Source of the DNA: Eopsaltria australis
Lineage: Eukaryota > Chordata > Aves > Passeriformes > Petroicidae
Direction of reading: 5' to 3'
NCBI GenBank assembly: GCA_034509425.1
Contig: JAVTVJ010001370.1
Location: 62,001-126,000, forward strand
DNA: 64,000 nt
Shown: positions 14,284-25,626 of the stretch, in pieces
Numbering within the stretch: the first letter of the stretch is position 1
Layout: every line of letters starts with the position of its first letter
Translations under genes and position numbers: made by a program
The notes under the pieces: generated by a model
The model's input: the letters and a program-made list of their open reading frames with translations, nothing else
The model's database searches: none
What the model was told of the DNA's origin: nothing

Positions 14284-14474
14284 GAGAAACATTTTTTTGC
14301 TGTGAGGGTGAGCAAGTATGGACACAGGTTGCCCAGAGATGTTGAGGAATCTCAATTCTTGGACATATTTGAAAGCTGTATGCACCTGGTCCTGAGCAAT
14401 ATGTTCTAAGTGACCCTGCTTGAGCAGGTGGACTGGGAAAGATGGTCTCTAAAGGTCCATCATTCTGTGATTCA
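14284..14474 (+). mobile_element. CR1 LINE 3' end, short copy
   Basis: This matches the last ~190 bp of CR1: 'gctgtgagggtgagcaag', 'cacaggttgcccagagatg', 'gtgaccctgcttgagcagg', 'gatggtctctaaaggtcc' and the terminal 'attctgtgattcagt'. The last block is the diagnostic CR1 3' octamer repeat (ATTCTRTG), so unlike the 62-kb copy this one keeps its true 3' terminus. It is heavily 5'-truncated, non-coding and moderately diverged. Confidence 0.92.
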
Positions 14475-17400
14475 GTTAAAAGGCTAAAGAAACTTTCATG
14501 AAATTAAAAAAAGAAAATTAGAAAAGGAATCATTGTAAACCCAAATGACCTACTGAACCCCTCAGACTTGGGAGAAAACCAGTGCTAATTATAATGAATG
14601 AACACCTTTGTCTCTTAAAATGGTCTAAATCTCAGTGAAGGGAAGCTGGTTGAGTAGTGCAGGAGTGGTTTAGGCAGTAAAGCAATCTGCCAAACTCAAA
14701 GTGAAACTTCAACCTAGCCCTATCAGTTGTCGTTGCAGAGAACACAACACAAAGTAAAAGCTGGTTCTGCTGCACCAGCGTCATTAGAAGGGATTACTGG
14801 AGGGCTGTCATTGCTATGACATATTCTTACTCATACAAGAGCACGGTTCACAGGAAAGATCATATATGCCAAAAAAATAGAACACACACACGCAAAAAAA
14901 GGCCTCCAACTAAATTCAAAAACCCAACCAAAAAATAAAACTATTCAATACTTCAGTCTATTGTCCCTTCCAAAATCAGACTAAGATGCATGTTTTCAGT
15001 GAAATGCATGCTGTATGGCAACTCTCTCTTCACATAGCAAAGGATCTGATTTACAGTTTAGTTCTTGTCCATCACTGTGCCTCTTAAAGGTTTACATTCT
15101 GAGATAAAGTCATAACTAAACATAACTCTCAGGTATTCCTCTACATGTCAACCTATATATACACAATTGTGTAAATTCACTGAGCAGCAGCTCTTCCACT
15201 CGGTAACATTGTAGAGAGATCACAAATGATTGTGGCTGTCCTGGCAGCAGCAAACACACATTACTCCAGAATGCACACCCCACAGCCTGGGGTGCTGTGC
15301 TCAGCATCTGTGACACTGTGGTCAGGAACTTGTTCAGAGATTTGCCTTCTCAATCCTTACAAACTGTCGATTATCAGATATGTAAAAATATATCTGAGAT
15401 GAATGAAATCAGAGCTACAATGCCCTGGGTATAATTTGTAATTAATTTTGATAGCCTAAATAAACTAGTACAAATACGGTTGCTATAGCAAACTGAAGTC
15501 ATGTCAGACAGTTGGATGTGTTAGTTGGCATGCAGTGTGAGTAGAGATTTCTGTTGCTATGGAAACATAACTGTCATTTTACACGGATGAGAGAGGGTTG
15601 AGTTATGGGTGGATTCGGGTTTTTTTCTTTCCTTTCAGCACCTAGCATTCATTTAATTACATTTAATAAACATATGCAAATCTCAATCACAGGGAGTTGA
15701 AGACTTTCTTGCCACATTCTGTACTTATATTCCAGCAATGCTGGATATTCCACACCTTCCATGTTCTCTGTGCTTTGAAACTTTACACATATTTGACCTC
15801 TATATGTAAATGCACTGTGCAAGATGGACCCACAGAAATGCTCAATGAGATATATTAGAGGAACAGTATGTGTTGCAGTTGTGCTTTCAGGACACTTGCC
15901 ATCATGACAGTTTTCACATCCAGTCTGTCCCAGTCTCCTCTTCATCAGAGTGAAGAAAGTCTGTATGATTTGGCTTAAGCACTTTCAGTTTCATTTGGCT
16001 TGTCCGTCTCCCTTGGAAATTATGTTATTGTTTTACTAGACCCATGTTTCACTTGTGTTTCAGATCCAGGACTTCTCTCATGCTTTGTGCTCCCTATCTA
16101 GTTTCAATCTCTTCCTAGCTTTTGTTTTTCCTCTCTTACAGCTCCAAGACAACTGGCACTTGCCCCTCCCCGTGCAGTCTGCATCTTTCTCCAACACCTG
16201 CCTCTTGTATTTTCTTCCTATGAGTTTGGGGCTTTCCATCTCCTTCTCACTGTCTGCACAAAACAAGGAGGTCAGAGAAAACTCTAGGAATACAGTGTCC
16301 CTGTTTCTGATCTGGTTCCTGCACTAGTATTGTCTAATACCCATAGTATCCTATAGTTACAATCAGAGGAATTGTCTCAGACATTTCTGAATAGGAAGTA
16401 TGCAGGTATAGCATCTAAGATATTTTTACCACAACACAAGACATGTTCTTAGTATAAATGCAACAGAATTTCGAAATTTTAAATAGATATCATTACATGT
16501 TTCCAAAAATTTCAGATTTTTCTGACATGGGGAAGACTATCTTTTCTCTGTATTTTTTCTCAGAGACTGAACATTTTTGGGTGTGTTTCTCAGGCTCTGG
16601 ACTGATTCAGATCTTTAGGAATGAAAATTTCAGATCAGGTGGACTAAATTAAATAAAGCTACAAGTTTTAGAGTAAAGCATTCTGTTTAGGTTATCCTTA
16701 ACAGTGCTGAAACATCAGCTACAGATCACACTTATGAAAATGGAAATATCTTGCTTGAAAGAAGTTAGTTGTTTGATGTTTTGTGCAGCCCTAAAATCTG
16801 TCATTAAGGTTTAGTCTCTGATGTTGGTCATGTAGGGATAAGCTGTAGCAACATGAGTCACATTCCAATGCTGCTCCTACATCTTTTGCATGGACTAGGA
16901 TTATAAAAGACCAATGCACTAAGAACCTACTTCTGGTTATAATTTCTTGGACAGAGGTGTCAGCAGGCTGACCACAGTGTATTTCCATTAGTGACTGCCT
17001 GCTTGCCTGAATTCTCACTTAATCACATGTGTTAATAATAGTGGCATCAATGTCTTTTCTTCAGTGTAATATTTTACTTTTACAGAAATATATATTTTTC
17101 ACAGGTATAAAAATAGAATTTTCCTGTCAGTGGAGCCATGGATCTCACACAGCATAATTTCTGTCATCAGTGGGTTTCTTTGTTGCTTTGGGTTTGTTGG
17201 TTTGGTTTGGGTTTTTTCCTGTTTCAAAGCATTTTGTCATGTGAACTGTTAGTAAAGAAAGAGCTGTTAGATGAAGGGAGGATCAGAAAGCAATTGGAAC
17301 TTAGCCAAACAAGACAAATTCCATCCTATGTGTTCAAGACAGAAGTAATCTCTATAAATCCAGTTTATACTTTGGCACATTTCAGAAAGAAGTAGACTTT

Positions 17401-20400
17401 CCTTTTAGAATCTAACTTTTTCCTGAGAATGTTAAATAGTGAAGAAAAACATGATTCTGACTGCTTGCTTTTTGCCTTGGTAATATCAAATATTAATGAG
17501 AAGAAGCATTATCTTCTTAGGATCACTTGCAGGAGTTGGTACCATATAGTTCACCTTTATTGTAGTATTGTTAATTGTATATTGAAAAGAAATCTTCAGT
17601 AGCTCAGTTAACATCATCATAGATTAGCAGTACAGTCATAAAGATTTCTAAACCCATTTCTATTTGGAGCATGCAAAAATACTATTCTATTCACAATGGA
17701 TGTGTGGAAAACAGCACAAAGGCTAAACTAGTTAGAGGAATGACACACAAAGCAAAACCAAAAACATTATTTTACAAATTTTTTCCCTTTTTTTCAATGA
17801 AATCAAGACACAATTATGAATTTATTAAAAGAAATGTCTTCTAATTTAAGGGGTGGTGCTATTCACATAGGTTTTTAAGTTTCTTATTATCTCCCTGTAT
17901 TAATTCTACATGTATATAGTCCCCCCTCTACTATTAACTCTGCTTACAAATTATCTTACCCAATTGCTTACTTATATTTCCCTTGACAATATGCATTCCT
18001 TTGATAATATGACAATAAGCATTAAAAAAACAAAGACAATATTTCAAATGTAGTACAATCCTCCAGTTTCTCCAAGCAAATACTTAACTTTAAAGCTATA
18101 TGAAAACTGACATATTTCCAGTGAGAAGAACACATTTTCTGTGTTCTGCAGATTCAGTGACTGCTTTAATCACCCTATTCTTCAAACTGTTCCATACAAA
18201 AAATGCACACATTGGAGAGATCACTCTAAAGATATTTTCTCCAGAAATCCTTCTTGGTTAAGCCTTTCTCATTCATGTTTTTCCCAAATTACTTGTTTCC
18301 ACTGTCAGGATGTTCTTGATTCCATTAGTCAGAATGACAAGTCTAATCACGGAACCCCTTCAATCAATTAAATTATTATTTTCAAAAAATGAAATTCAAA
18401 AGAAAAATGTTCTTTGAATGGCGTAATTTAATCCATATTATTTCACAGAGTGAGTTGGACTAAGGTGAAAGAGGAGGAATAGGAACCTCATAAAATAGTT
18501 CTGCCAAAGGAGAAGCTGTAAGGTTGAATCACAGCCACAATGAAACTCTGCCAATCCCCAGGGGATGCTCCTCTTTTGTGTACATTGCAGTGGTGTGTAG
18601 ATATTTCCAAGCTAGCTCCACATAAAATTCTCAGCAGGATAAATTATTTTCAAGCTACTTGGGGTAGGCTGCTACGACCTTTCCACCTAGTTCAGCTGGA
18701 ATCTTCTGATATATCTGTAATCTGTGCACTGGAGCACTGTGTGCAACCTACAGTCCAGCTGAAGTGCAATCATGCCAGTTAAGATATGACCCTCATGATT
18801 ATGTTGTTGGAAGTAATGCTTGCAGTTGACCTAGGGTGCAAAAAATTCTTTCAGTGAAATTCTAAGTGATGTCACCCTCAAAGTTTTCTCTGTCTTCTGA
18901 GTGGCAATAGTTTTAACCTTTGCATCTACTAATTACATGTTCTGTTACTATTATTTGATTATATAATTTTAATGCATTAGGTTTTGAAGGGAAATAGCCT
19001 ATCAGACCTGTACAAATAGATAATACAATTACAACACAAACACTTTCAGTGTACATAACTCATCCTCACAAGCATGTTTTACTTGAGTAGTTCTTTTGAA
19101 AGCAGTATTAATCATTCTAAGGATGCCTCATCTTTTTTTCTGGGTGTCAAATTCAAAGCTGAAAATCATTGCATTAGAGAAAGGGACTACTGTTTTCATT
19201 CAGCTAATAATAAATGTTGCAGAAACATGCATTTAGGTCATTCAGAACTTCAATCCTTCAAAGACAGTTTAATCACTATATGTTCACATGTGATCCAGTG
19301 GCTAATGACCATTTAAAAACCTTCTGAGTAGATTTATTCAGAACATTCAGTTTTGAATGCTCCAGCAAGATAAAAAAGTAGGTGAAATGAAAAGGATAGC
19401 AAATCCATTGTAAGTTTAAAAATTGCTTTGAGAGCAGTTTGGGTTGTTGAGTTAGAAAATGGTATTTTATTACAGAATGATGCTTGTAGATTAAAGTTCC
19501 AACATTATAGACTTATCTGATATAAAGAAGCTTGACAGGTGGTTTTGGTGATATCCATCGGCTGCTCCTCTGTATAGCAGACAAGCTGAGGTACAATTAC
19601 AGCTTTGCTATGGAGACTGTAACAATTTAAACAAGTGGGAAGTTTGCTGTCATTTAATGAGACCAGGTCTGCATTCTACGCAGCTGCTTTCACCTAAGGT
19701 CAAAACCTTCACGCATGAAATGCACTTCAAAGAATATCTAATCCTGTGTCAGTGATGTGACACTGATAAACCTTCCTCAAAAAGAATATATCAATACAGT
19801 TTCAGGTTAGGAAGTCACTGCAAGCAATTAGGTGGCACAAGACAAACGAAAATCTAAAACACCCTTTAATTGCCAGGAGTTACCAAGTAGTACAATACTC
19901 TGTTAAAATACTTTTTTAAATGACATATTTTAAGAATTCAAGGACTCAATATCGTTTTACTAAACATTTTCATGAACAAGCTGTGAAATTGGCTTTTTAG
20001 ATCAACTTCAAAATGATTTAGTCAATGTTCATTACATAACCCCAAAAGTTTATTATTACCTGGGTGACCATTATAGCTAAAAAATCTAGTTACAAACTTG
20101 CCTGACTTACATTCTCAGATTGTCGGGTAGAAATATCAGGTTTAGCTGTGAGAAATCTCAGAGTCAGATTTACTAGGATGCTGAAAGTATCTAGAAAACT
20201 TAGCCCAGCTAGCAAACTGTAGAGGAATATATTGTACCTAGAATAACACAAGACTGGACTGGCATCCAAAAAGGATGAGCATAATGCAAATTTAGAGTAT
20301 GAGAGTTAATGCAGTGAGCCATTATTCTAGTATCATTGTGCAGAAGAATACAGACATGGCTGCTGTGACTCTAAATAGCTGTTATTAATTGTTTTGGTCA

Positions 20401-21179
20401 CTTCCTAATATTTTAATGGTGAAAGTTCACTCTTCAAATGCAAGAAGGCAACTGTAGTGTTTTGTCATCTCTCCTGTATTTTATGTGTGATTTTCCTCAG
20501 GCTGTAAATTTTGCAGGCCAAGAACTCTTTTTCTGTAATACACTGATACCTACCAAAACTCAAGGTGTGAAAAATAACAATGTTCAGCTCTTCAGGAAAG
20601 GTTATTTTTGTGATGTTTTCTATGGGTACTGGCTTTTGTTACACCTAGCTGGATGATAACTGCTGATTGTAGACAAAAATAGACACTATTCTCAGACATT
20701 TAGTGTCACAAAAATTTTCTTTTTCACTGTGCACAAAAATGGATCTAAGTTTTTATAGGAAAATGTGTCATGCTATTTTCACCTCTTCAAAAATGTAATG
20801 GCATTCCCAAGTTTGACAGTTTCATGCTCCCTCAGACAGTAAGTGCTCAGTCTTTTCAGCAGTGGCTATCAGTTGTTTTTCTGAACTTCCTTAGGATTCT
20901 ACAAAAGTAATTTTTGGACAATGGCAAATTTACTTGCTGTAGCCATTGTTACACGGTCAGATGCCCTCCGGTTTCAGAGATATATTGGACACACTAAAAC
21001 AGTTCCTCACTCTGGTGTTTGTAACTTGGGATAGTATTGAAGCAACAGAGAAGTACTGAGGTCACAGCAATTATAGCACAAAAAGTGCCGCATGTTAAAA
21101 ATGAATACCTTGCTTCCCTTGCACAGCAGGAAGCAGAATTACACACTTCCGTTGCCAAATGCTGCTTTAAAAACCAGGA
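14475..21179. other. Unique AT-rich non-coding DNA
   Basis: This is the interval between two CR1 3' ends. It holds the T/G tract at 17.2 kb and a pyrimidine-rich block near 16.07-16.32 kb. That block has no recognised identity. No coding exon could be supported. Confidence 0.7.
17171..17218 (+). repeat. T/G-rich tract
   Basis: Mostly T and G with 'ggtttggtttgggttttttc' at its end; two or three TTTGG units. Short and imperfect. Confidence 0.7.
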
Positions 21180-21331
21180 TCATAGCACAATCTAGCTTGG
21201 AGGGGACATCTGGGTGGCACTTTGCAATTAACCTTCCTCTGGTCAGTGGGCTGCACAAAGTCAACTTGGGTTGTTCAGAGTCTTATCCTGTAAAATCTGT
21301 AAGGATGGAGATCCAGTGACTCTCTGGATGT
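21180..21331 (-). mobile_element. Old CR1 LINE 3' end, antisense
   Basis: The plus strand reads as a diverged reverse complement of a CR1 3' end. It has 'tcatagcacaatctagcttgg' where CR1 has the tail octamers followed by TTGGAAGGGACC. Then come 'ggggacatctgggtgg', 'aaccttcctctggtcag', 'gtcaacttgggttgttcag' and 'aaggatggagatcc'. The order and spacing of blocks fit, but substitutions are frequent, so this is older than the copies at 14.3 and 62 kb. It continues beyond 'tctctggatg' only weakly. Confidence 0.75.
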
Positions 21332-23325
21332 ATAGTTCTATTCTTATTGTGAAAAATTTAGTTTTCTTTTCTTTGCTTTGTAGCAGCTTGAAGAAAAGTG
21401 ACAAATTTCACTGTTGAATGGGAGCAGTATCATATAATGTAAAGGAATTGGCAGCAGTAGGATCAAACACAGTTTAAGGCATTCCTAGGTACACCAGTGC
21501 TGCCAGGGAAAGACCTCAGCTGTTTCATTCTGCCTTTAGAGGGCATGGGAAAAAGAAGAGGTAGAGAGGTGAGACCATCCATGAGACTTTTGTGATGAGC
21601 CAATACACAGTGTTGTGTAGATTTCTAAGATTGGAAAATTGAGCCAAAAGCCATTATAAAGACATCTATAAAACACATTTACACATATTCATTTCTGCAC
21701 TGTGTTTAGAGATGAAGCCAAGTGAAGGCCCTAAAAATATGTTTTTACTCCATCAGCTGAAGATGGTTGCATGGTTGAGACCATGCAATGACCATGTACA
21801 CACAAAATCTTTCAATGTATTGATAAATATTTATGCCTCTGGTCACCTGACTGGCAAACAGAGGTGAGATTTTTGGCAAAGAATAGACTGTATTACCAAG
21901 GGAACACAAGCTGTCTTCCTTTGATTTCAATGCAGTTCTTCTTTGGGAATGTGACAGTGAGTAATGGCTTTTGCAACTCATCTTTGATGTTGGATCAAGC
22001 TGCAATACATAAACTGTTGTAGTGAAGCACAGAAGTCAAGGTGCTGACATTACTTGATTTTCTTTCAGTTGTAAGATATATATTCCCCCTAAGGGAATCT
22101 TAAAACAGGAAATGAAGGGAGCCTTTCATCCCTGTGATTGTATATCATCCCAAAAGCCTGTGCTCAGTGCTGCCCAGAAGCTATAAGAAAAGTCAAATAA
22201 ATCAAATTTGCTGTACACACAAAATTGTGCATCTTTTTGTAGGTTTGTTTCTGAAGTGAAATCAAGTTTCTACACATGAGGTAAAAATGGTTTAGGGGAT
22301 TAAGACTTCACAAAATCCCACTGCCTGAAAGCCTTTTAAATTGACAACACGCATGAAGTTACAGGCTTGGTGTTTACAGAGTCCAGGAAGGTCTCTCCAG
22401 GACTCTTAATTAGAATTTATGTCATGATATTTTTACAAATGTTCCACTTAATTCAGACAACTTCCAAGTCCCAAACTCCTCCTGCTGAGATGCCCTGCAT
22501 TTTCTAATTGTTATGTTGTGCTTGCATGTGATGATGGGACAGGATCACTGCTGAGGCTGAACTTTTTATTGGAGAAAAGTGAAGTTTCACAGCAATTCCA
22601 AAATGGGTAAACATGCTCAGTGTCACTTTTCAGCTTGGTACTCAGTTTCATTTGTAAGAGAAAAGCTGTTCTCCCAAAAATAAATGTCTTTTGTGCTCCT
22701 GCATATCTCAATTTACCTCATCCTGGGTGGAGCAGCTCAAAAAAAATATAAGAAATATTTATGGGTTTAGTATATGGAGACAAAGTAGCAGAAGAATGTA
22801 TGAATGTACCAAGTACACCTTTATAGGGCTAATATGAAACAAGAAGATTGCAAAAGGCTACTAAGGATACAGGAAATGACCTTAATAGTTCAAGAATTTT
22901 GGCCACTGATAATTGATAGGAGTATTCTTCTTGCTTGAATTTCCATATACTTGTCTTCTCATTTACGATGTTATTGGAGAACTGTAAATTCTGTTTTACA
23001 CTTTCTGTCAAATATATATTTAGGGTTTAGGGTTTAAACAAAACATAACGCAGAGATTCAGTTTGTATGAACTTCCTATTTTGAAAACAAGTGAAACACT
23101 CTAGTGCAAGCTTTTCACTTATTTGATGTAATATCAAAGTTATTCTGTAATTTACCAAACATTCTAAGTTGTAGTTTATAGGAAAGCCATGTGGCATGAC
23201 TTCAGTGAAAGAGCAGTTACCTGTCGTTACAATCTCTTCCTCTATTTTGTATGTGAGAAAAAACCCTTATTTTTTCAGATTCATCTGTTTTTCCTTGGGA
23301 AAAAACTCTCAACCAGGAGGATCAA

Positions 23326-23370
23326 GGTTTTGTTTTGTTTTGCTTTGGTTTTTTTGTTTTGTCTTGTTTT
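23326..23370 (+). repeat. TTTTG/TTTGG-rich tract
   Basis: Reads 'gttttgttttgttttgc' followed by 'tttggtttttttgttttg'. Low-complexity T/G sequence 500 bp before the (TTTGG)16 array. Confidence 0.85.
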
Positions 23371-23860
23371 AAACAAACATTATATTGTAGAAACTTTTTT
23401 AGGTGCTCAGTGTATATATCTGACTCTGTGTTTTTCAGAAAGGTTTTCTGGAAAAAAAAGATGTTTTCTTTTTGATAGATAAAAGAAATCAATGTGAGAC
23501 ATGCTAATGTACTTTTAAAGTCCAGTGTTGTGTAAATGTATTCATTTTCTTTAGTCAGTCGTGCTATAGAATGACAAGGCCATCTGAAATGGCTTCCTTT
23601 GTGACATTTTATACTTCTGTAGGGTTTGATATCACTATGCAGGTCTAAACAGTCATTTTAACTTTTATTTAATCTCTGTCTTCTCAGAGAAGCTTCTGTG
23701 ACTCATTAATGAACACAGACTCATTATGGTCTAATAAATTTGGTGGGATTTTTTTGCTCAAGAGAAGAGATATCCTTGCTAAAATATTTAAGTGGTCATC
23801 ATACCACATCTTTCCTTCCACTTTTTAAAGTGTTGGGAGTTTTTTTTTTGGCTGGTTCCG

Positions 23861-23940
23861 TTTGGTTTGGTTTAGTTTGGTTTGGTTTGGTTTGGTTTGG
23901 TTTGGTTTGGTTTGGTTTGGTTTGGTTTGGTTTGGCTTGG
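23861..23940 (+). repeat. (TTTGG)16 microsatellite
   Basis: Sixteen 5-bp units are visible. Unit 3 is TTTAG and the last is CTTGG; the twelve units from 23,876 to 23,935 are perfect. It is preceded by a T10-like run and 'ggctggttccg'. Frames through it give artefactual repeats of the residues V-W-F-G-L. Confidence 0.97.
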
Positions 23941-24584
23941 TTTTTCTCCCTTTTCAAAATACTGAGTTCTATTTATTAATTATATATATTTTATACACAG
24001 ACAGCAACTGGCTGGAATTTCCCTTTTTAAGTGAAGAGAAAAGTGAAACAGTCTTTCTTATGTTAATGTAACTATGTTTTGCCTTTTTTATTCTAGGCTG
24101 TTTTCTTTATTTCTGTATTAACAAAATCTTAAGAGTGATGAACTTTACAATGAGTAAGTTATCTGTTCCTCCTGTCTGATAGGAGGAAACAATCTAAATT
24201 CACATACTTCCTAATGACAATCTATGTCGTGTTTTGCTATATCACTAGGGTTTTGTAATGTCTCTTTTTGGAGATTATTATGGACAAGAAATGGCATGGT
24301 TGTGAGAAGTAAAGATCTGAGGGAGCAACAAGGTGGCGGCCTTAGTGTAAAGTGCTGGACAATTTATTTGGATAAGGAAATCAGGTGAAGCAGGATCAAA
24401 AGGACATTGTTCAGGCATTTGATTTTGAGCCTGTAATTCAGAGATGCAACTGGAGTAGCAGAAGGTCTGATGCTGCAGAATCAAAGAGGGGCCTGCACAA
24501 GTGGAACTCCCTTCAGTGATATGTAGATCATGCACTTGAAGGCCAAATCAGTGTTTGCTTGGTAAGAAGACAGTGGAGAGCTAT

Positions 24585-24632
24585 CCCATGCCTACGTATC
24601 CTATGCACATACCCATGCCTAGGCATCCTATG
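24585..24632 (+). repeat. 21-bp direct repeat, period 27
   Basis: 'cccatgcctacgtatcctat' at 24,585 and 'cccatgcctaggcatcctat' at 24,612, each followed by g; two differences in 21 bp. Confidence 0.92.
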
Positions 24633-24904
24633 TAGTTACTTGTGCCCTAATAGAAAAAACAATAAGCCACTGTGGCCATATAGCTCACATTTTATTTTTA
24701 TGAACCCATGTTCACAGTAGTTTCTTTCAGTAAGGGCTTTTGTGATGACAGATTCCCAACTACATGTGCTAAAAAATGTGGTGGGTATTTGACAGTAAGA
24801 GTTATTAGCTTTTCAGGTATTTGTAAAATTAAAGGTCTTGACAAAATCTAGATGTTACCTAGGCCTCCAGTGTCTATCTTTTCTTTGTTCGGAAAATTTT
24901 ATAG

Positions 24905-24943
24905 GATGTATTATATAGATGTATTATATATATGTATTATTGT
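24905..24943 (+). repeat. 13-bp AT-rich repeat, about three copies
   Basis: 'gatgtattatata' at 24,905 and again at 24,918, then a diverged 'tatgtattattgt' at 24,931. Confidence 0.85.
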
Positions 24944-25404
24944 CAGAACTACTGTAATTTGTGATTACACAAAGAAGTATGCCAGTGTCATAGTCCTATT
25001 ATTTATTCTTCAATATCTGCTTAATCTTAATGTGAGCAGTACTAGTGACTTATGAAATTATCTTCAATGTGAGAGCTGTGCACACACACAAGTGATGGCA
25101 GAATTCAAGTCTAAGTTTAGAAATAACCTGTTAAAAAAACGAGCTTAATGCTCATTGGAGTTAGGCCTTGACTACTGACTAAAGCTTTTAAGCACGATCA
25201 CAATAAAAGAGAAAGTACCAGACCTCTTTTTATATCGTCCAATTTCTCTCACTCACTTGTGAGAAGTGGACACTATTCTTGTACATTATTCAAAGCAGAA
25301 TCACCTCCTTCATTTCTGCTGAACTGGTTGTAGAAGAAACAGGTCTTGTCCCATCAGACATTAATGCTTTGAACAAAAGTATTTCTTTTGGTGTTAGTTA
25401 TTTT

Positions 25405-25626
25405 AAAAAAACAAACAAACAAACTGAACAAAAAATTAACCAAATAAAAAAAAACCCAAACAAATAAACAAAAAACCCTCAAAACACACAAACCAAAAAC
25501 AAAGCAAAAAACCCTTAAATAAACCCATAAACAAACCCCAAAAAAACCAAATAAAACATAAACAGACAAAAAAAAATCCAAACCCAACAAAAAACCAAAA
25601 CCCAAACAAACAAACTAGCAAAAAAT
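25405..25626 (+). repeat. A/C-only low-complexity tract (~220 bp)
   Basis: Almost every base is A or C, built from irregular AAAC, AAACC and AACCC words. I count only four G and few T across about 220 bp. The opposite strand is therefore a T/G tract. It is flanked by ordinary sequence on both sides. It is too irregular to be one microsatellite. The hydrophobic minus-strand frames over it (F, G, L, V, W codons) are a composition artefact. Confidence 0.95.

Larger units (their letters stand above)
21332..25404. other. AT-rich non-coding DNA with T/G repeats
   Basis: Apart from the TTTTG and TTTGG tracts and two small direct repeats at 24.6 and 24.9 kb, nothing was recognised. Confidence 0.7.

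Noticed and set aside
23019..23036. TTTAGGGTTTAGGG telomere-like motif
   Set aside because: Only about two and a half units, and it is the plant-type heptamer rather than the vertebrate TTAGGG; chance in AT-rich DNA.
23740..24071. Frames with a repeated V-W-F-G-L pattern
   Set aside because: Translation of the (TTTGG)n microsatellite.
25354..25621. Hydrophobic minus-strand frames resembling membrane proteins
   Set aside because: Produced by the T/G-only strand of the A/C tract, which can encode only F, L, V, G, W, C and similar residues.
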